Positions 1 to 8,095 of a stretch of DNA of 22,004 nt are shown here, piece by piece (the stretch's first letter is position 1; each line of letters opens with the position of its first letter). The stretch lies in NCBI GenBank assembly GCA_000436835.1, contig FR889125.1:64506-86509 (forward strand). Reading direction: 5' to 3'. Position numbers and translations under genes: made by a program. Source of the stretch: Eubacterium sp. CAG:251 (lineage in GTDB: Bacteria; Bacillota; Clostridia; Oscillospirales; Acutalibacteraceae). Under the pieces are notes generated by a model that was not told the origin of the DNA, did no database searches, and saw nothing but the letters and a program-made list of their open reading frames with translations.

Positions 1-677
1 GCTCTTCCGGTAAACTCTGCGTCTTCCGGCCTTAAATCAATTTCAAAAGCGCTTTTTGGCTTGGTAATTACAATATGCTCAATTGCAGGGCAGTCACCAC
101 TGATTCTGTTATGATGGCAAAAATCGTATTTAAAAAATTCACAGCCCCAAGACGCAATTGTTTTAGCGTCAAGCCTTTCGTTGCCGAGAGAGGCAGGGAG
201 GTCCTCACAGGTGAGAGTACCGTTAGAAGAATAAAGACCAACCTTTAAGCCGAGTGCGTTAATATCCTTAATAAGCTTAGGGATACCACGGCTGAATGTG
301 CCGAGGTCGCCCTGAAGCTTTCCGTCACTGTCACGAAGGGAGCTTTGCCAGCAATCGTCAAGGTTAATAAATTCATATCCTGCATTTGCAAGCCCGCTGT
401 CTTTCATAGCGTGGGCAGTTTGCATAATAATATCCTGGTCAATATTGTTTCTAAAGGTATTCCAGCTTGACCAGCCCATAGGCGGAGTTTGAGCAACCTT
501 ATTTTCAGAATATTCTTCGTCCTCGCTTATATCAATTGTAAGCTTAGTCGGGATAAATATTTTTTTCAAGGCGCAAAGCGGACATTTGCCGTTTGCTTTC
601 ATATTTAAAAACCAAGAAATGAACACAACAATCAATATTGCCAAAACGGCAACTAAAATTATAGCAAGATATTTCAT
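1..677 (-). CDS. GH27-type alpha-galactosidase, N-terminally membrane-anchored (partial, 3' end outside window)
   Basis: The 225 visible residues match the start of a glycoside hydrolase family 27 (clan GH-D) catalytic barrel. Motifs seen: TPPMGWSSWN at 64-73, GYEFINLDDCWQ at about 100-111, GLKVGLYSSNGTLTC at about 143-157, and the strand FFKYDFC at 181-187, in which D185 corresponds to the family nucleophile. Family members release terminal alpha-linked galactose. Residues 3-24 form a hydrophobic segment with no clear signal peptidase site, followed by a basic stretch containing CPLC (32-35), so the enzyme is probably tethered to the membrane. After the nucleophile the text changes to a stretch ending FEIDLRPEDAEF, which resembles the start of an inserted CBM35/CBM6-like domain (inference). 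The start codon overlaps the upstream stop (TAATG), and an AAGGAG lies 11 nt upstream inside the previous gene, so translation is coupled. The acid/base residue and the C-terminus are outside the window, and specificity could be another GH-D activity. Confidence 0.88.
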   Translation of the reverse strand, partial: MKYLAIILVAVLAILIVVFISWFLNMKANGKCPLCALKKIFIPTKLTIDISEDEEYSENKVAQTPPMGWSSWNTFRNNIDQDIIMQTAHAMKDSGLANAGYEFINLDDCWQSSLRDSDGKLQGDLGTFSRGIPKLIKDINALGLKVGLYSSNGTLTCEDLPASLGNERLDAKTIASWGCEFFKYDFCHHNRISGDCPAIEHIVITKPKSAFEIDLRPEDAEFTGR

Positions 678-1834
678 TATAAACCAATCTCCTTAAAAAG
701 CTCCAACTCCTTTTGAGCCAAAGCCTGCGTATTTTCATCATCAAGTGAATTTACTGCATTTAACGTAAATTCTTTTCTGTTTTTAAAATTGTAAATTATT
801 CGATAAATCCAAGCATATAAAATAAGCCAAGGTCTTCCGTCGATAAATTTGATATAATCAATTTCTTTAAGCTTTTTGTAAGGCGGAAAGAGAAGCCTGA
901 GTTTCGCCATAAAGGGCGAATATTTTTTCCCTTCTTCAAGCTCTCTCCTTGCAACGGTAACGCCCTTGTTTTCATTCTCATTGCCGAATGCACCGCAGTC
1001 GCAAAGGTATTTTTCAACATTTTTCGTATCAATTGCGTAATCATAACCTTCGCCGAAAAAGTTGTGGCAAACGGTCAAAACGGTTTTACCGAATTTTTCA
1101 AGTTCAACTGCGCTTAAATATTCAAACACCTTTTGAATATCAATATTTGCAGTTCTTAGCATTACGGCTAAATCAAGAATAAGCTTAATTCCTGCTCCGT
1201 AGAATTTGAAATGGTGCGCCATGTGAGCAATCAAATATGCAAAATGAAAGCTGTCGTCAAATTTTCCGTCAAAGCCGTCAAATTCTGCATAATCAAAAGC
1301 GCTGCAAAACGGCTCGGTATCATAACAGCTTATAAGCTTTGTGTGCACCTCAAGCAGAACACCGTTTTTGACATAGTTATAAACCGGCCCGTTTTCCTTA
1401 ACACAGTCAAAACCGTTAGATATAAGCAATTTTTTAATCTTGTCCCTGTCCTCAGCCTTGATTAGAACGTCTATATCGCCCATAGTACGACTTTCAGGCA
1501 CGGGGTAGTATTCTCTAAGTATTGCGCCTTTAAACGTGATATACGGGCACTGAGCCGACGCAAAAAGCGTTTTAACCTCTTCCAGCATATTAATCTGAGC
1601 GTTTGAAAGGAAAATTAAATCAAAAAATTTATTTTCAAGCGCATTTAAGAAGTTTTCGGGCAAATCGCTTTTATTCTTTGCATTTAAAACTGCACAGTGC
1701 AATACACCTAAAAGGTTATGCCCCTTTGCATATAAAAACAATTTTTTATAATTAACGTCTGTATCGAAAATAAATTTGTCGCCGTTTAAATAGTGGCGGC
1801 AAATGTCAATTAAAACCTCATATTCCTTATCCAT
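677..1834 (-). CDS. Nucleotidyltransferase family protein (NTP_transf_5-like)
   Basis: A 385-residue cytosolic protein resembling the uncharacterised nucleotidyltransferase family NTP_transf_5 of the polymerase-beta-type NTase fold. The diagnostic stretch is at 100-125: FKG (101-103), an R-x-MGDIDVLI segment with the metal-binding pair D120 and D122, and later an EVHTKL segment that fits the third-strand acidic position. The N-terminal 95 residues are helical, as usual for the family. Relatives often sit in polysaccharide or peptide-modification loci, but the substrate is not known. The frame opens upstream with a TTG at 1864, but no Shine-Dalgarno supports it. I prefer the ATG at 1834, one base after the upstream TGA, which suggests translational reinitiation. 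It lies between the small membrane protein and the GH27 gene in one operon. Confidence 0.75.
   Translation of the reverse strand: MDKEYEVLIDICRHYLNGDKFIFDTDVNYKKLFLYAKGHNLLGVLHCAVLNAKNKSDLPENFLNALENKFFDLIFLSNAQINMLEEVKTLFASAQCPYITFKGAILREYYPVPESRTMGDIDVLIKAEDRDKIKKLLISNGFDCVKENGPVYNYVKNGVLLEVHTKLISCYDTEPFCSAFDYAEFDGFDGKFDDSFHFAYLIAHMAHHFKFYGAGIKLILDLAVMLRTANIDIQKVFEYLSAVELEKFGKTVLTVCHNFFGEGYDYAIDTKNVEKYLCDCGAFGNENENKGVTVARRELEEGKKYSPFMAKLRLLFPPYKKLKEIDYIKFIDGRPWLILYAWIYRIIYNFKNRKEFTLNAVNSLDDENTQALAQKELELFKEIGL
689..694 (-). promoter_or_regulatory. Ribosome-binding site for the GH27 gene, inside the preceding gene
   Basis: AAGGAG on the minus strand lies 11 nt before the ATG at 677 and within the last codons of the nucleotidyltransferase gene. 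It decides the GH27 start at the TAATG overlap and indicates coupled translation. Confidence 0.75.
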
Positions 1835-1835
1835 A

Positions 1836-2345
1836 TCAGTTGAAAACTGCGTTGCCGACAACAAGACTTAAAACAGTCATAATAAGTCCGGCAATAAACA
1901 CACCGAGCGAAATCACAAAAAAGCTCTTTTTCTTATCAAGATGGAGAAGAGATGCAAGAAGTGCACCTGTCCAGCCACCTGTACCCGGAAGCGGTATGGC
2001 AACGAAAATCAAAAGCCCCCAAATTCCGTATTTATCAATTTTATCTCGCTTTTTAAGCGTTTTGTCCTCAAGCCAATAAACAAACTTGTTTATTCCGGGA
2101 ACTTTTTTTAATAAATCGAAAATCCAATTGATTAATAAAAGTATGAACGGTATAGGTAAAATGTTACCTAAAAAGCTGATAATAAATCCCACAAAAGGAT
2201 TCATTTGCAAAAGCACAATGGCTGTAAACATTCCGAGCCTGCATTCCAAGATAGGGCAGACTGAAATAATAAACACAACAAGCCAATCGGGTATTCCGTG
2301 CGCTGTTAAAAACTCTTGTAAGTTTCTGCAAAATTCTTGTACCAT
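1836..2345 (-). CDS. Small multi-drug export family membrane protein
   Basis: A 169-residue integral membrane protein with about four hydrophobic segments (roughly residues 20-45, 50-78, 105-130 and 140-168). The motif FVAIPLPGTGGWTGALLAS and the early CPILECRLG segment are characteristic of the Sm_multidrug_ex family (COG2426). The family name comes from an early resistance observation. Its transport role is poorly established, and the fold resembles DedA-type helical-hairpin proteins, so substrate assignment would be guesswork. Length is typical for the family. ATG at 2345 is set by AAGGAG at 2355-2360 with 9 nt spacing. That ribosome-binding site is formed by the last Lys-Glu codons of the preceding Nudix gene, whose stop is only 3 bases upstream. 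Confidence 0.85.
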   Translation of the reverse strand: MVQEFCRNLQEFLTAHGIPDWLVVFIISVCPILECRLGMFTAIVLLQMNPFVGFIISFLGNILPIPFILLLINWIFDLLKKVPGINKFVYWLEDKTLKKRDKIDKYGIWGLLIFVAIPLPGTGGWTGALLASLLHLDKKKSFFVISLGVFIAGLIMTVLSLVVGNAVFN

Positions 2346-2348
2346 ATA

Positions 2349-3398
2349 TCAGTTCTCCTTTTTGTCGGTTGTTGCATTTTGCTTTTTATCTGCATTTGAT
2401 TGCGACTCATTATTTTTGGTTTGAGCATTAACGTTATTGTTTGCCGCATTTTGAAGTCGCTTTTTTTCCTGATTTCTTTTTCTCTTTTTTATTATTTTTT
2501 GGCGCACAATTTCCTCTTTGTGCTTTTCATAATAGCGCTGAGCCCTGAGTTTATTTTGCTGTTCAATCCATTTTTGGCGCCTGTATTCGGCTATTCTTTC
2601 CTTGCGCTCTTGCTCTTTAAGTTCAATTTCTCTGTCAATAGCTTGCGCAGTGGGAGTGTTTTTATTTACAATAAGCTTTTGCTTAATGAGAAAATCAACG
2701 GCTTCCCTCAGTATTTTTTTATCATTTTCAAATGAGAGGTGGCCCATAGCCTGGTCATACGCAAGCCATCTGTAATCGTCAATTTCCTCCTCTTGCATTG
2801 TTGTTTTTAAATCGTCTGTTGTTGCAACGAATATAGAAACTTTTTTGTCAACATTATTGCGAAGCGTATATTTTGATATACCCTCGTAGCCGAGATGAAT
2901 TTTAATGTGAAGCCCTGTTTCTTCAAGAACTTCTCTTCTTGCTGCGTCGTATTTTGTTTCACCCATTTCGAGGTGACCTTTCGGAAAGCCCCAATTCGCT
3001 GAGCGCTTATTTTTTATAAGCAAAAAGCGAAGCTTGCCTTTAATACTCCTGTATACTACTGCGCCTGCGCTTGATTCGTAGTAGCAGACAAGTTCATATT
3101 CGGGAAAATCTTTTTTAACATCAATGTATTGATAAATGTCTTGATTAATGTAGCGTGAACTTCTTGACGCCATAATCCAAATAGTTTTTAAATCCGTGTT
3201 CTCCGGGTCTTTAGGAACGAGTGCCGCTATAATTCGTCCGTCGAAATTGCAAACCGTGTGAGTCACTCCCATAACAAAAGCGTAACGGTTTTTGTATCCC
3301 TTGATTTGAACTAAGTTTAATGGATATACATAACCGTTCTCATCGACAGAATTAATAGTTTTAACAACTCTTCCTTGGGCTGTTTTGCCGAGAAACAT
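2349..3398 (-). CDS. Nudix hydrolase with pyrophosphatase-like N-terminal domain and charged C-terminal tail
   Basis: A 349-residue protein in three parts. Residues about 1-105 resemble a small soluble inorganic pyrophosphatase-like fold: YPLNLVQIKG near 25-34, FVMGV at 41-45 and FDGRIIAAL at 52-60. The acidic residues expected in an active enzyme are mostly absent, so this part is probably degenerate. Residues 106-240 are a Nudix domain of the diadenosine-polyphosphate hydrolase type, with GFPKG before the box and a complete box G141-x5-E147-x7-REVLEETGL (155-163). Catalysis is therefore expected, probably on Ap4A-like or other nucleoside diphosphate-linked substrates. Residues about 255-349 are rich in K, R, E, Q and N, likely a coiled or disordered, possibly RNA-binding, tail. 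The open frame extends to 3518, but that would start inside a terminator stem. ATG at 3398 has GGTGGTGAT just upstream and follows a good promoter. First gene of the operon. Confidence 0.85.
   Translation of the reverse strand: MFLGKTAQGRVVKTINSVDENGYVYPLNLVQIKGYKNRYAFVMGVTHTVCNFDGRIIAALVPKDPENTDLKTIWIMASRSSRYINQDIYQYIDVKKDFPEYELVCYYESSAGAVVYRSIKGKLRFLLIKNKRSANWGFPKGHLEMGETKYDAARREVLEETGLHIKIHLGYEGISKYTLRNNVDKKVSIFVATTDDLKTTMQEEEIDDYRWLAYDQAMGHLSFENDKKILREAVDFLIKQKLIVNKNTPTAQAIDREIELKEQERKERIAEYRRQKWIEQQNKLRAQRYYEKHKEEIVRQKIIKKRKRNQEKKRLQNAANNNVNAQTKNNESQSNADKKQNATTDKKEN
2355..2360 (-). promoter_or_regulatory. Ribosome-binding site for the small membrane protein
   Basis: AAGGAG overlaps the penultimate codons of the Nudix gene and lies 9 nt before the ATG at 2345. 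It supports this start and tight operon coupling. Confidence 0.8.
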
Positions 3399-3434
3399 AA
3401 CATCACCACCAAGTAAAAGATATAATTCGTATTT

Positions 3435-3463
3435 ATTATATCTTATTTTATATTGTAATACAA
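3435..3463 (-). promoter_or_regulatory. Promoter of the Nudix-export-NTase-GH27 operon
   Basis: On the minus strand, -35 TTGTAT (3458-3463) and a perfect -10 TATAAT (3435-3440) are separated by exactly 17 bp. Transcription would begin near 3428, about 30 nt before the ATG at 3398. This is a sigma-A type site. Confidence 0.75.
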
Positions 3464-3507
3464 GAATTTTATTACAAAAACGGAAAAAATGATATTTAAG
3501 ATAAAGC

Positions 3508-3536
3508 AAAACGGACAACTCCGAAGAGTTGCCCGT
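3508..3536 (-). terminator. Intrinsic terminator after the giant secreted-protein gene
   Basis: An 11-bp stem (arms 3511-3521 and 3526-3536, one G-T/A-C variant pair, loop CGAA/TTCG) lies 33 bp after the stop of the minus-strand giant gene. TTTTGCTTT follows on the minus strand. The other side carries TTTTTATTTTTT, so it could also stop plus-strand read-through. It separates the giant gene from the Nudix operon. Confidence 0.8.
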
Positions 3537-3568
3537 TTTTATTTTTTATTCGGTTTGCAGATTTAGGT

Positions 3569-6500
3569 TTATGCCATTGTCTGAAGTAAATCAACAAGTG
3601 AAGCAATAACCGTATCGGTATCACCCTTAAGAACAGGAAGTACCTGGTCTACAACACCTGAAACTGTTTCGTTGCCGCCAACAAGACCGGTTACAAGTGA
3701 ACTGATCTTCTTGAAGTTGTCGCCTGCGTTTACAGTTTCGATTAAGTAGCTAAGAACTGCGATGAGAGTTTCTGAAGAGTTACCCTTAACGTAAATTCTT
3801 GTGCCGTAGGTAGCAGCCTGTGATGCGTCGGTAATTACCTTACCGTGGCTTGCAAGCTGTAACCAATTAATGTCGTTAAGCTTAATTCCAAGCGGTGTGC
3901 CCTTAATCTTAATCATTCCAAGAATGTTATTAAGAAGAGGAACGATAGCGTCAGCGCCGAGGAGCGGCTTAAGTGTTGCGTTAATATCATAGATATCAAG
4001 CTTGAAGTTTGATACGCCAATCTTGCCGAGGAGAGAGTTAAGGTCAACCTTAAGTGCCTTAAGAAGGGCAGGTAAGAGAGTGTTGAGGTCAACTACAGGC
4101 TTGACAGCGTCTATAAGTGCAGAGATAGGAGTGAGGAGATTGTCAAGAATCTGGCAAAGTCCGTTATTACCGATGAAGAGTGCAAGGTTTGGAAGCATTT
4201 CAAATAATGTTTCGAGAGGAGCATTGAGAATATCCTCAACCTTATCCCAGATAGGATTGATAATGTCAAGAAGAACATTATCATAAGCTTTCTTCATATC
4301 TTCTCTGTACTGATACTGAGTCTTAACGTTATACATTGAGAATGCTTCCATAAGAGGAACGATTGATGATGTATAACCGTTAGAACCAGGGATTCTTACG
4401 ATATCGAAAAGACCGAGATATGCGTCATTAAGAAGTACATCAAGTACGCCGAATACAGGACGAAGAACTGCAACGAGTGCATGGAAGAATGTATCTCTGT
4501 CCTTAACGCCCCACTTAAGAGCTGATGTATTAACCTTTGACCAAGAACCAGCCTTAGCGATTACGCTTGCATTAGCTGAATAAGTTTTGCCGTAAGTTTC
4601 GTCTGTAAGGAGCTTAGCAACATTACTTGTTGAGAAGTCGATACCTGTTTGTGCAAGGAGGGAAACGAGTGAGCCGTCGCCAACCTTAACCTTTTCAACT
4701 GCACCGTAAAGACCGGTGAGAAGTGAGTTAACAATGTCATCCTTGAAGAGGAGGCCGCTGATTAAGTTGTTAAGACCGCCTTTAATTAAACTGCCAACAA
4801 GACCGTCAAGCATAGGAGGAAGATTCTTAAGGAAGTCAACGTCTACGCCCTTAGGATATGAGAAGTCGAATGAGCCTGTCTTATATGCGGTGTAATCCCA
4901 GAATGCATTAGTAGGTTCGCCTGTTAAGAAGTAGAATACTGCACGAACGATATCATCTTTTTCAGCCATGCTGATTGTAGTGAATACACTTGAGATGATT
5001 GACTTGAGCATACTGTTCTTCTTAATAGCACCAATTGAAGAAACAAGTGATTTGATTGGTTTAGCGTTCTTAATAAGAGTGTCTGCCACATAGCGGAGAA
5101 CTGCAACGAGAACCTCGCCCTTGTCAGCAATTACTTCCTTATTAGTGAACTTGCCTTCGGCATTCTTAGCATGCGACTTAGAGGTTACAACCTTGCCGTG
5201 AGCAGCGATTGTTGACCACTTGAAATCAGGAAGCTTGATGCCTGTTTTCTTAAGTAAGCTGTTAATAAGCGGAACAACGATGTCCTGAATGTTGCAAGAC
5301 TTGAGGTCTGCAAGCTTAATGTTAAGCTTAACGCCCCTAACCTTAAGCAAGCTTGTTAAATACTTGCCGAGGTCCTTGCCAAGTACCGCTGAAATAATCT
5401 TATCAACGTCTAAACCTGCTGACTTAGCAGTTTTAACAATGTTTGTAATCGGAGCAAGGAGATTATCAAGAAGCTGGCCGATACCGTTGTTATCAATGAA
5501 GTATGCAAGGTTAGGAAGAACTGATGTAATTGTTTCAAATGGCTTGTCGAGAACTTGGTCAACAAAGCTCATAAGAGGATTAAGAACATCAAGAAGTACG
5601 TTATCCTTAGCCTTCTTGCAATCCTTCTGATACTGTGCAAATGTCTTAATCTTGCTGTTGCTTACCTGAAGAACATCAAGAAGAGGAATGATTGCACCTT
5701 CATAGCCGTTAATGCCGTTTACGCCGACATTGAGTGCGTTAAGGTCAAGCTTAATTGTTGAAAGCTTAGAGTCAGCATTCATTGAATCCTTAGCTGTAAG
5801 AGTAAGAACACCTTTCTTAAGCTCATAGGTAAGAGCAATCTTGCTTGCTACCTTGCCGTCGCTTCCCTTAATATCAAGAGATGTTGAAGCCTTTGCAATT
5901 GTGATATTGCTAAGGTCAATCTTTCCTTCATTAAGGAATACGTTAAGAACACTGTTGAGAGGACGAAGAATTGCAACGAGTGCATGTACGAAGCCCTGCT
6001 CAGCCTTTGCGGAGCCATCCTTGAAGCCCCAGTTGATTGTTTTAACCTTCTTCCAGCTCTTAACCTTCTTGAGGGTTTTAGCTGCTGAAGAATAAGTTTT
6101 ACCATAGCTCTTATCCATAAGTAAGCCTGCAACGCCCTTAGGTGAAACAGTAATGCCTGCCATATTGAGATAAGGTGAAATATTCTTTTTGTCAAGTGCA
6201 CCGTAAAGTGCCTTAGCAAGTGAAGTGAGGTTAGCGTTTGTAAATACCAAACCGCTTACAACACCCTTAAGATTTGATGCGTCAACTACGCCAAAGTTAG
6301 TGAGAAGAGCCATAACTGCGTCAACTGCACTGTCAAGCTGGGTGATAGCAGATTCAGCATCATAAGAAGAAATACCGTCAGGGTACTTGAACTTTAATGA
6401 AGTTCCCTTGTATTTGCTGTAAGCCCAATAAACTTCTGTAGGTGACTGTGTGAAGTCGAGAAGCTTGCCTACAATCTTAAGAAGTCCCATACCGTCAAGC

Positions 6501-8095
6501 TTACCTGTTTCGATATACTTGATGAGCTTCTTAACGCCTGAGCTTACCTTGTTGTTGCCCATAATCAAACCGATGATTGTGGAAAGGTTATTATTTGTCT
6601 TTACAAATTCAACAACATAATCGAGTACGTATACAAGTGTTTGAGCAGGAGTTGTTGTCTTGCCAAGCTTGTTCCAATTAATGTTGTTAAGTTTAATACC
6701 TGTCTTTGCAAGAAGGGTATTAATAATAGGAATAATGTTGTTGCCTGAAAGAGCATAGCCCTTAACCTTAAGTCCAAGCTCTTGCTTGTCGTTAACTGTG
6801 ATTAAATCACCGAACGTCTTAGTAACGATACCTTCAAGGAGCGCTGCAAGTGACGGTGATGCGGCACCAAGCTTATCACTCTTAATCTTAAGAATGTTGG
6901 CTGCGCCGTTGAGCTCGTTTGCAATAGCCTTAACTGCGCTTGAAACAACAGAAGCAAGTGTAGGAGTTGTTGTATCGTCTAATACAACGCCGATAGCCGA
7001 CACAAGATTGAGCAATGTTGTTGCAGGCTTTTCAAGGAACTTGTCAAGAAGTGAAACTATTGGATTAACAATACCTGTGAATACTTCGTCACGATATGGA
7101 TTGCTCTTATCTGCAAACTTAGTAGGAGTATCAACTGTGATGCCTGTCTTTTGAGCTATTGTATTAAGAACAGGGTAGAGAGCATTTTCATAAATGCCTG
7201 TATCAATAAGAACTACGCCGAGGATAGAGGTGAGAAGTCTGAGTGAGGTTGAAAGACCTGTCATAAATTCATCTCTGTTGCCTGCTGTGATGCCCCAATT
7301 AATGCTTACGTTAAGAGTACCGTTGTCATTAACTGCGTCACTCCAACTGTCAAGCTTAGAAAGCTTCTTGCTTGCGTTCTTAATGCCTGTGTCCTTAATT
7401 CTTACAGATAATGAGTCAGGAGAAATAAGTCCGTTGACTGCTTCACTGATAAGATTGTATTTTGCTGTCACGTCGGCAGTACCATTATTATATGTATAAG
7501 AGTATGCATACTTGTCAGTAAGTCCTGCAACAAGTGTTTCGACGAGAGCATAGGTTCTTACTACTACTGTTGTAAGACCTTCGTTTGTGTAGATATCCTT
7601 AGGATTAACGTTACCATTTGAATCAGGAGTACGTGCATCCTCGCCATTAAGATAATATAAATAGGTATTAAGTAAATCAATTGTTGCGTTTGATGCATTT
7701 GCACCAATGTAATTTGAAAGTAATGAAATTACGCCGACAATAATGTTACTTGTCTTGTTGATTGAATAGCCGTTTACGCTTGAATCCGTAAGGAGAGATG
7801 ACAATGTTTTATCAAGCTTAGCTATTGTGTTATCAACGTTCTTCATATCGCTGCTCTTATGTGCTGAAATATCAACTGAAGAGTTAGGAGTTGCAACTGC
7901 CTGTGTAGTGGCAGGTGATGAAGAATTATTGTTATTGTTATTATTGTTGTTATTGTTGTTATTTGACTTGAATGAATTGATAAGTGCCTTAACAACGTCA
8001 ACAAGCTTGCTTACATTAGTAATAAGGAAGTAAGCGTTATCTCTGTCAAGACCTACAAATCCGCTTGATTGCGGTTCAAATGTGAAGCTGTACTT
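3569..8095 (-). repeat. Three long divergent protein repeats in the giant protein
   Basis: Approximate units on the minus strand are 8095-6401 (residues 1162-1726), 6400-4878 (1727-2234) and 4877-3569 (2235-2669). Each begins with an S-x-x-F entry segment, YP-x-G in units 2 and 3 and more degenerate in unit 1. All three share an SW..V....WG segment (near residues 1427, 1850 and 2357) and the NP segment (near 1492, 1992 and 2433). Units 2 and 3 are the most alike. Unit 1 is longer because it contains the Asn run and extra text. Unit 3 stops short of the segment that would lead into a fourth copy. Similarity is at protein level; the DNA has diverged. Confidence 0.8.

Noticed and set aside
1835..1864. 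TTG start at 1864 for the nucleotidyltransferase
   Set aside because: No Shine-Dalgarno and a 29-base overlap with the upstream gene. The ATG at 1834, one base after the upstream stop, fits better, although the TTG cannot be fully excluded.
3399..3518. Extended N-terminus of the Nudix gene starting at 3518
   Set aside because: It would begin inside the terminator stem and run through the promoter. The ATG at 3398 has a ribosome-binding site and a coherent domain start.
7827..8033. Plus-strand ORF with a poly-leucine run
   Set aside because: It is the antisense shadow of the Asn codon run in the giant gene.
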